Shown one piece after another: positions 1 to 5,143 of a stretch of 5,143 nucleotides of DNA. A program made the position numbers and the translations under genes. Source of the stretch: DATDCY01 sp031406795 [NCBI: Candidatus Rokuibacteriota bacterium]. GTDB lineage: Bacteria > JAUVQV01. The number at the start of each line of letters is the position of its first letter. Positions within the stretch are counted from its first letter, which is position 1. Below the pieces are notes generated by a model, which saw only the letters and a list, made by a program, of their open reading frames with translations, was not told where the DNA came from and ran no database searches. The stretch spans positions 1 through 5,143 of the forward strand of contig JANOHV010000114.1 in the NCBI GenBank assembly GCA_031406795.1. The letters are read 5' to 3'.

Positions 1-1
1 A

Positions 2-262
2 TCGAGTTTACTTGAAGCGATGGAGGAACAGAACGTGACTGTGGACGGGAAAGTGTATCCGCTTGAGGCTCCATTCTTCGTGATGGCGACTCAGAATCCC
101 GTGGAACTCGAGGGGACGTACCCGTTGCGTCGGCCGCTGTACCTGATCGTCAGGAAGCCGGCGAAACCGGCCGTCAAGGCTTTCGTCGATTTCGCGCTAA
201 GTCCGAAGGGGCAGGACCTGATCAGCTCGTACGGGGCGATCTCCCTCCGAGAGATGAAGTGA
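2..262 (+). CDS. Chimeric partial frame: MoxR-type AAA+ ATPase fragment joined to the C-terminus of a PstS-like substrate-binding protein
   Basis: The frame is already open at base 2, upstream of the first Met at 20. The opening residues read [16 protein letters not shown], which is the MoxR-family signature, so the Met at 20 is internal and not a start. Up to about base 127 the protein continues with the family's [10 protein letters not shown] block, containing the AAA+ sensor-1 Asn (codon 95-97), and EGTYPL. MoxR proteins normally go on with PEAQLDRF. Here the text switches to RRPLYLIV, followed by [16 protein letters not shown] and a short tail ending in a TGA at 260-262. That is the typical C-terminus of PstS-like periplasmic phosphate/oxyanion-binding proteins. 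MoxR ATPases are cytoplasmic and PstS is exported. The fused product lacks Walker A, Walker B, the signal peptide and most of the binding lobes, so it should be non-functional as written. The binding-protein half is probably the native upstream neighbour of the next gene. Confidence 0.8.
   Translation, partial: SSLLEAMEEQNVTVDGKVYPLEAPFFVMATQNPVELEGTYPLRRPLYLIVRKPAKPAVKAFVDFALSPKGQDLISSYGAISLREMK
119..127 (+). other. Junction between MoxR-like and PstS-like coding sequence
   Basis: The codons for Tyr-Pro-Leu (tac ccg ttg) fit both families. MoxR proteins have GTYPL before PEAQLDRF, and PstS-like proteins often have a YPL or YPI just before RPLYL. The switch of homology therefore lies in or next to these nine bases. 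Bases 1-120 contain 63 G or C (about 53%), while bases 121-240 contain 76 (about 63%), so composition changes at the same place. The exact breakpoint cannot be resolved because of the shared codons. Confidence 0.7.
259..262 (+). promoter_or_regulatory. GTGA stop/start overlap (translational coupling)
   Basis: The TGA stop of the binding-protein frame (260-262) overlaps the GTG start of the first kinase (259-261). Upstream there is only a modest purine run, GAGAGA at 249-254, four bases before the start. Re-initiation by ribosomes finishing the upstream gene is therefore a plausible mode of expression. The GTG is preferred as start because it retains the basic N-terminus and the whole first membrane helix. 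The first in-frame Met (residue 27) lies inside that helix. Confidence 0.6.
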
Positions 263-2511
263 GAGTCCCGCTGCGGCTGCGTGTTTCCCTGTTCGTCGTC
301 CAGTCCGTTCTGAGCCTGAGCGTCGTCAGCACCCTGATGTTCGCCTGGTTTCTGCGCGACACCGCCGGGAGGGAGATCGTCGCCCGCGGCACGGCGCTTT
401 GTCAATCCCTCGCGCGCGCGGCCGCGGACGGCCTGGCCGCGGAGGATCTCGATCTCATCGACCGTGCGGCCGACATCGTCCGGACCGAGGATGTCCTGTT
501 CGCTCAGGTCTACTCCAGCGTCTGGAGCCCGATCCAGGCCTACCCCTTCAGCGCGATGTACGCGCCGCCCGCCCCCGGTGCGCCGGCGCACTTCGAGAAG
601 GGCGGCGGGCCGTTCTTCGTCAAGGCCGCCGACCGGTACGACTTCTACGCGCCAGTTGTGTTGAAGATCCCGCTCGCGGCCGAGATCACGATCGGGTATG
701 CCCGCCTCGCCCTGTCGACCGCCGCGCTGCGCCATTCGCTGGCCTCGGTCGTGATCGGCAGCCTGGGGATAGCCGCGGCCATCACGCTGATCTTCGTGGC
801 GATCACCCACGTGCTGATCGGCCGCACGGTTCTCGCCCCGCTGATGGACCTGCACCGGGCCGTCGGGCACTTCCGCGACGGGCACGTCGTCGCCATGCCG
901 CCCGCGCGGGCCGACGACGAGATCGCGGACCTCTCCCGCGAGTTCAACGCGATGAGTCTCGCGCTCCTCGACCGGGAAGAGCGGCTTTCGGAGGAGAAGG
1001 AGCGACTCGCCGTGACGCTGCGCAGCATCGGCGACGGCGTCATCGTGACCGACGCGGACGGTCGGGTCTCGCTGCTCAACCGGGTCGCCGAGGATCTCAC
1101 CGGCTGGACGACGCAGGAGGCGGCGGGGAAGCCGTTCTGCGGGGTCTTCCGGATCCACCACGAGCTGACCCGCGAACCCTGCGAGAACATCGTCGGCCGG
1201 GTGATGGCGAGCGGCACGGTCGTCAGCCTCGCCAACCACACGGCGCTGGTTCGCAGGGACGGGCGGGAGATCGTTATCGAGGACGCGGCCGCCCCGATCC
1301 GCGACCGCGAAAGCCAGATCATCGGCGTCGTGCTGGTCTTCCGCGACGTCACCGAAAGACAACGGCTCGAGGCCGAGCTGCGCAAGGCCGAAAAACTTCA
1401 GTCCCTCGGCGTTCTCGCCGGGGGCATCGCCCACGATTTCAACAACCTGCTCACCGGCATTCTCGGCAACATCAGCCTCGCGGGGCTCGCCGTCGGACCC
1501 GCGACGCCGGCGCGCGCGCACCTCGAAGAGGCGGAGGCGGCCGTGCACCGCGCCGCCGAACTGACTAATCAGCTGCTGACTTTCTCCCGGGGCGGGGCGC
1601 CGGTGAAACAGGCCGCGGCGATCGACGAGATTCTCCGGGAGTCGGCGCGCTTCATCCTCTCGGGAACGAACATCAGGCCGGTTTTCGCCGTCGCGGCGGA
1701 CGCCTGGCCGGTCGACGTCGATGCCGGGCAGATGAGCCAGGTCTTCAACAACCTCACGCTCAATGCGATGCAGGCGATGCCGGGGGGCGGGACGATCACC
1801 TACGCCGTGGACAACGTCGCGCTCGGCCGGGGGGAGGAGCCGCTCCTGGCGCCGGGGGACTACGTACGCATCGCGGTCACGGACGAGGGCGCGGGGATCG
1901 CGGCCGCGGACGTCGGCAGGATCTTCGACCCCTACTTCACGACGAAGCGCGAGGGCGCCGGCCTGGGCTTGACCTCCGCCTATTCGGTCGTCAAGAAACA
2001 CGGCGGCCACCTCGCCGTCGCGTCGGCGCCCGGGGAGGGCGCGACTTTCGTGATCCACCTGCCGGCCGCGCGCGGCGCAATTCTGCCGCCGGCGGCGGGG
2101 GAGGAGGCGCTGCGGCGCGGGGAGGGACCGGTCCTCGTCATGGACGACGAACGGACGATCCGCGAGGTCGCCACGCAGATGCTGGAAATGCTCGGGTACG
2201 AGGCGGCAACCGCCGAGAACGGCGCCGAAGCGCTGGCGCTCTACGAACAGGCGCGGTGTCAGGGACGGCCGTTCCGGGCTGTGATTCTGGACCTGACGAT
2301 CCCCGGCGGCCTGGGCGGGAAGGAGACGGTCGGCCGCCTGCTCGCGCTCGACCCCGGGGCGCGGGTCATCGTCTCGAGCGGCTACTCCAACGACCCGGTC
2401 ATGGCCGAGTACCGTTCGCACGGCTTCAGCGGAATGATGGTCAAGCCCTACAACGTGAAGGTGTTCGGCAGGACGCTCGCCGCCGTGCTCGACCAGGAGG
2501 CCGTAGCATGA
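259..2511 (+). CDS. Membrane-bound hybrid sensor histidine kinase (HAMP-PAS-HisKA-HATPase_c-REC)
   Basis: Complete 750-residue sensor kinase that should autophosphorylate on His and pass the phosphate to its own receiver. Order: basic N-terminus and TM1 (~9-31), periplasmic sensor (~32-160), TM2 (~161-186), HAMP (~187-240, with Pro194 and the D220-E221-I222 element), PAS (~245-365, ending in DVTERQ), HisKA (~377-445) with phospho-acceptor His392 in [11 protein letters not shown], and HATPase_c (~488-603). The ATPase domain shows an N box around Asn502, G1 DEGAGI (542-547), F box FDPYFTTK (556-563) and G2 GAGLGL (566-571). The C-terminal receiver (~624-745) has acidic pair Asp629/Asp630, phospho-acceptor Asp678 in DLTIPGG, Ser706/Ser707 and Lys729. 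D393-x-x-N396 after the His fits the phosphatase motif, so both kinase and phosphatase activity are expected. All catalytic residues are present. The periplasmic domain is about 130 residues, possibly a small Cache/PAS-like fold, with ligand unknown. Overlap with the upstream PstS-like frame suggests a binding-protein partner. No HPt or output domain is present. Confidence 0.93.
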   Translation: MRVPLRLRVSLFVVQSVLSLSVVSTLMFAWFLRDTAGREIVARGTALCQSLARAAADGLAAEDLDLIDRAADIVRTEDVLFAQVYSSVWSPIQAYPFSAMYAPPAPGAPAHFEKGGGPFFVKAADRYDFYAPVVLKIPLAAEITIGYARLALSTAALRHSLASVVIGSLGIAAAITLIFVAITHVLIGRTVLAPLMDLHRAVGHFRDGHVVAMPPARADDEIADLSREFNAMSLALLDREERLSEEKERLAVTLRSIGDGVIVTDADGRVSLLNRVAEDLTGWTTQEAAGKPFCGVFRIHHELTREPCENIVGRVMASGTVVSLANHTALVRRDGREIVIEDAAAPIRDRESQIIGVVLVFRDVTERQRLEAELRKAEKLQSLGVLAGGIAHDFNNLLTGILGNISLAGLAVGPATPARAHLEEAEAAVHRAAELTNQLLTFSRGGAPVKQAAAIDEILRESARFILSGTNIRPVFAVAADAWPVDVDAGQMSQVFNNLTLNAMQAMPGGGTITYAVDNVALGRGEEPLLAPGDYVRIAVTDEGAGIAAADVGRIFDPYFTTKREGAGLGLTSAYSVVKKHGGHLAVASAPGEGATFVIHLPAARGAILPPAAGEEALRRGEGPVLVMDDERTIREVATQMLEMLGYEAATAENGAEALALYEQARCQGRPFRAVILDLTIPGGLGGKETVGRLLALDPGARVIVSSGYSNDPVMAEYRSHGFSGMMVKPYNVKVFGRTLAAVLDQEAVA
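2495..2500 (+). promoter_or_regulatory. Shine-Dalgarno AGGAGG for the second kinase
   Basis: A perfect AGGAGG lies inside the last codons of the first kinase gene, seven bases before the ATG at 2508. It fixes that ATG as the start and suggests the second kinase can be translated efficiently on its own as well as by coupling. Confidence 0.85.
2508..2511 (+). promoter_or_regulatory. ATGA stop/start overlap between the two kinase genes
   Basis: The ATG of the second kinase (2508-2510) overlaps the TGA of the first (2509-2511). This is a classic operon arrangement, so the two genes are almost certainly co-transcribed and translationally coupled. Confidence 0.85.
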
Positions 2512-5143
2512 ACGAACCGGTGCCCTCGCGCCAGTCGGCCGGCCGGATCGTGACGGTGGTCCTCTCCTACGCAGCCTTCGCTTCGCTGTGGATCCTGCTC
2601 TCCGACCGGGCCCTGGAGCTGTTGTTCAGCGACCCCGCACGAATCACGCTGGTGAGCACACTCAAGGGCTGGGCCTTCGTCGTCGTCACCTCCCTGTTGC
2701 TGTACATTCAGATGCGGCGGCTTTCCCGTCCCGCAGCCGCGCCCGGCGCCCCGCTGGAGGGCCTCAAACCGCTGCTGGTGCCGCTGGGGCTTCTGGGCAC
2801 GGCCATCGTCGCGCTGACTGCGGGCGGCATCGCGGAAAGGTTTGATCGTCAGAAACAGATCGATCTCGCCCGGCTCCAGGTCATCGCCGATCTCAAGAGC
2901 CAGCAGCTCGTCGCCTGGCTGGGGGAGCGGTGGGACGACGCACGGGTTCTGCAAACCAGCCCGCTGCTTGCCGACTGCTATTACCGCTGGCGCACAGCCG
3001 GCGACCCCGCCGGCCGCGAGTTGTTGCAGACGCAGCTCGCGGAATTCGGGAAGAGTCACGAACTGGCCGGCACGCAACTGCTCGACGGGCGCGGCGCGGT
3101 CCTGTGGGATTCCCGCAACCCTGCTCCCGTCCTCGACCCTGACCTGCGCGCTGCCGCCCTGCAGGCCGCCGCAGAGCGACGGGTCGGCCGTTTCGGTCCC
3201 TATCGCGACGCGGTCGGGCAGGTGCGCCTGGACTTCATCGCGCCCCTGACTTCGGCAGGCGCACCCCCCGCCATCGTCATCATGAGCGTCGACCCGGCGC
3301 AATTTCTCTACCCCCAGCTCCAGAGCTGGCCGGTGCCCAGCCGCAGCGGCGAGATCGTGCTGATCAGGCGCGAGGGCGAGCAAGTGGTGTTCCTCAATCA
3401 GCTTCGACACCGCCCCGACTCGGCGCTGAAGCTTCGGGTCCCCTTCGCGGCCGAGCAACTGCCGGCATCCAGGATGCTCGACCGCGAGGGCAGGACGGGC
3501 AGCCCGGTGGAGGGCGCGGATTACCGGGGCGTGCCAGTTCTTGGTGTTGTGCGCGCCGTTCCGGGCACCGATTGGTTCCTCGCGGCCAAGCTGGACAAGT
3601 CCGAGTTGTACGCCGATGCCGCCTCCGGCGCCCTCTGGATCGGCCTGGCCGGCCTGATGGCTTTGTGCGGCGCCGCCGCCGGCGCATTTCTGCTGCTGCA
3701 ACGCCGGCAACTCGCCGCAACCCTGCGCGAGCGGGAGGCCCAGGAGGAAAAGCTGCGCGCGCTGCGGCTGCTCGAAGCCATCGCGGAGAGTTCCGACGAC
3801 GCCATCTTCGCCAAGGATCTGCAGGGGCGGTATCTGCTCTTCAACCGGGAAGCGGCGCGGATTACCGGCAAGTCGCCTGAGCAGGTGCTGGGCCGGGACG
3901 ACTACGCGGTCTTCCCTCCCGCCGAGGCGGATCTGCTGATGGCCATCGGGCGGCAGGTTGTGGTCGAAAACCGGAAGGTGACCCACGAGGAGGAGCTGAC
4001 CACCACCGGGGGCACCGGCGTCTTCCTCGCCACCAAGGGGCCGCTGCACGACACCGAGGGCCGGGTCGTCGGCTATTTCGGGATCTCGCGCGACATCACC
4101 GAGCGCAAGCGAACCGAGGAGGCGCTGCGCGAGAACGAAGCCCTGATCAGGGCCGTGCTGGACAATCTCCCGATCGGCGTGGCCGTCAACTCGATCAATC
4201 CCGCGGTCGCCATCTACATGAACGACAACTTCCCGCTCTTCTACCAGACCACCCGGGAGAAGCTCGCCGACCCGGACGCGTTCTGGAGCGCGGTCTACGA
4301 AGACCCGGCGTTCAGGGAGCAGATGAAGAAGCGCGTGCTGGAGGATTGCGCCAGCGGCGACCCGCGCCGGATGCACTGGGTGGACGTGCCGATCACCCGC
4401 AGCAGAGGGCAGACGCATTTCATCACCGCGAGAAACACCCCGGTCCCCGGGAAATCGCTGATGATCTCGACTGTCTGGGACGTCACCGAGCGCAAGCGCG
4501 TGGAGGCGGAGAAGACCCTGCTCGAAGCCCAGTTGCTGCAGGCGCAGAAGATGGAATTGGTGGGGCGGCTGGCCGGCGGCGTGGCTCACGATTTCAACAA
4601 CATGCTCTTCGTGATCATGGGCCACGCGGCCATGGCGCTGGAGCGCATCGGCCCGGAGGAGCCGCTCCACGCCGACCTCGAGGAGATCAGAAAGGCCGCA
4701 CAGCGTTCCGCCGACCTCACGCGGCAGCTGCTGGCCTTCGCGCGGCGACAGACGGTCGCACCGCGGGTGCTCGACCTGAACCAGGTCGTCTCCGGCATGC
4801 TCTCGATGCTGCGGCGGCTGATCGGCGAGGACATCGATCTGGCCTGGCGGCCCGGGGAGGCGTTGTGGCCGGTCAGGATCGACCCGGCCCAGGTCGACCA
4901 GATCCTGGCCAACCTCTGCGTGAATTCCCGCGACGCCATCGGCGGGACGGGCAGCATCACCATCGAGACGCTCAACGTCTCCTTCGACGAGGCAGCTCGT
5001 GTCGACAACCCGGAGATCGTCCCCGGCGATTACGTGCGGCTCAACGTCAGCGACAGCGGCTGCGGCATGAGCCTGGAGGTCCTCTCGCACCTGTTCGAAC
5101 CCTTCTACACCACCAAGGAAGCGGGGCGGGGCACCGGCCTCGG
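2508..5143 (+). CDS. Membrane sensor histidine kinase with Cache-like sensor and two PAS domains, truncated by the window end
   Basis: The frame stays open from ATG 2508 to the window edge: 878 codons plus two bases. Order: N-terminal hydrophobic segments TM1 (~14-38) and TM2 (~52-68), then a third (~88-108), an extracytoplasmic region (~110-370) resembling a double-Cache sensor, and a membrane-anchoring helix (~373-397). PAS1 (~415-533) ends in DITERKR. PAS2 (~540-664) ends in DVTERKR and carries an unusual YMNDNF core. HisKA (~675-745) has phospho-acceptor His694 in GGVAHDFNN, and D695-x-x-N698 fits the phosphatase motif. HATPase_c (from ~786) shows N box Asn802/Asn806, G1 DSGCGM (849-854), F box FEPFYTTK (863-870) and the beginning of the G2 box (GTGL) where the sequence stops. 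Everything needed for catalysis is present as far as can be seen. Kinases of this class often carry a C-terminal receiver, which cannot be judged here. It probably senses a small extracellular ligand via the Cache-like region plus cytoplasmic cues via PAS; the ligands are unknown. Confidence 0.92.
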   Translation, partial: MNEPVPSRQSAGRIVTVVLSYAAFASLWILLSDRALELLFSDPARITLVSTLKGWAFVVVTSLLLYIQMRRLSRPAAAPGAPLEGLKPLLVPLGLLGTAIVALTAGGIAERFDRQKQIDLARLQVIADLKSQQLVAWLGERWDDARVLQTSPLLADCYYRWRTAGDPAGRELLQTQLAEFGKSHELAGTQLLDGRGAVLWDSRNPAPVLDPDLRAAALQAAAERRVGRFGPYRDAVGQVRLDFIAPLTSAGAPPAIVIMSVDPAQFLYPQLQSWPVPSRSGEIVLIRREGEQVVFLNQLRHRPDSALKLRVPFAAEQLPASRMLDREGRTGSPVEGADYRGVPVLGVVRAVPGTDWFLAAKLDKSELYADAASGALWIGLAGLMALCGAAAGAFLLLQRRQLAATLREREAQEEKLRALRLLEAIAESSDDAIFAKDLQGRYLLFNREAARITGKSPEQVLGRDDYAVFPPAEADLLMAIGRQVVVENRKVTHEEELTTTGGTGVFLATKGPLHDTEGRVVGYFGISRDITERKRTEEALRENEALIRAVLDNLPIGVAVNSINPAVAIYMNDNFPLFYQTTREKLADPDAFWSAVYEDPAFREQMKKRVLEDCASGDPRRMHWVDVPITRSRGQTHFITARNTPVPGKSLMISTVWDVTERKRVEAEKTLLEAQLLQAQKMELVGRLAGGVAHDFNNMLFVIMGHAAMALERIGPEEPLHADLEEIRKAAQRSADLTRQLLAFARRQTVAPRVLDLNQVVSGMLSMLRRLIGEDIDLAWRPGEALWPVRIDPAQVDQILANLCVNSRDAIGGTGSITIETLNVSFDEAARVDNPEIVPGDYVRLNVSDSGCGMSLEVLSHLFEPFYTTKEAGRGTGL

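Noticed and set aside
20-22. ATG at 20 as the true start of the first gene
   Set aside because: The frame is open upstream to base 2 and encodes the conserved MoxR residues LLEA directly before this Met, which is itself part of the conserved LLEAMEE block.
399-1568. Other long + strand frame inside the first kinase gene (and similar shorter ones at 2842-3249 and 3572-3880)
   Set aside because: The products are Arg/Pro/Ala-rich frame-shadow sequences with no domain or plausible ribosome binding site, wholly inside well-supported kinase frames.
91-2421. A 776-codon open frame on the - strand opposite the first kinase
   Set aside because: Its product is low-complexity, rich in Arg, Asp, Glu and Gly, with no recognisable domain. 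The + strand frame has every kinase motif. Long antisense frames are a common by-product of strong G/C third-position bias.
4096-4498. A 16-base direct repeat (tcaccgagcgcaagcg at 4096-4111 and 4483-4498)
   Set aside because: Both copies encode the T-E-R-K-R linker that closes a PAS domain. It is protein-level conservation between the two PAS modules, not a mobile or recombination repeat.
2448-5090. An 880-codon open frame on the - strand opposite the second kinase
   Set aside because: Same bias effect. The product is rich in Gln, His, Arg, Gly and Asp without a domain, while the + strand encodes a coherent multi-domain kinase through the whole stretch.

Overview
The window is a short piece of a GC-rich bacterial genome, completely packed with coding sequence on the + strand. 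Most codons in the two large genes end in G or C. Gene style suggests a proteobacterium or Desulfobacterota-like organism: multi-PAS, Cache-type membrane histidine kinases of the HDFNN class, one with a C-terminal receiver, next to a PstS-like binding protein. Taxonomy cannot be fixed from this stretch alone.

Layout. (1) Bases 2-262 form one open frame built from two unrelated families. The first ~120 bases encode the sensor-1 region of a MoxR-type AAA+ ATPase. The remainder encodes the C-terminus of a PstS-like periplasmic phosphate/oxyanion-binding protein. The join falls in a shared Tyr-Pro-Leu stretch and coincides with a shift in base composition, so an assembly or library chimera is the likeliest explanation, with a genuine recombination junction as the alternative. 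(2) Bases 259-2511 encode a complete 750-residue hybrid histidine kinase (2 TM, small periplasmic sensor, HAMP, PAS, HisKA, HATPase_c, receiver). Its GTG start overlaps the stop of the binding-protein frame. (3) Bases 2508-5143 encode the first 878 residues of a second membrane histidine kinase (several TM, large extracytoplasmic Cache-like sensor, two PAS, HisKA, HATPase_c). It starts through an ATGA overlap with an excellent Shine-Dalgarno and is cut by the window end inside the ATP-binding domain.

How the genes may work together. The two 4-base stop/start overlaps indicate one translationally coupled operon. In the native genome a PstS-like binding protein is probably followed directly by two sensor kinases. 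A reasonable inference is that the binding protein senses a solute in the periplasm and informs the first kinase, while the second kinase reads another small ligand through its own Cache-like domain. Neither kinase has a DNA-binding or other output domain inside the window, so the final response regulator must lie elsewhere. No RNA gene, mobile element, CRISPR array, promoter or terminator is visible, and there is no intergenic space in which a promoter or terminator would be expected.
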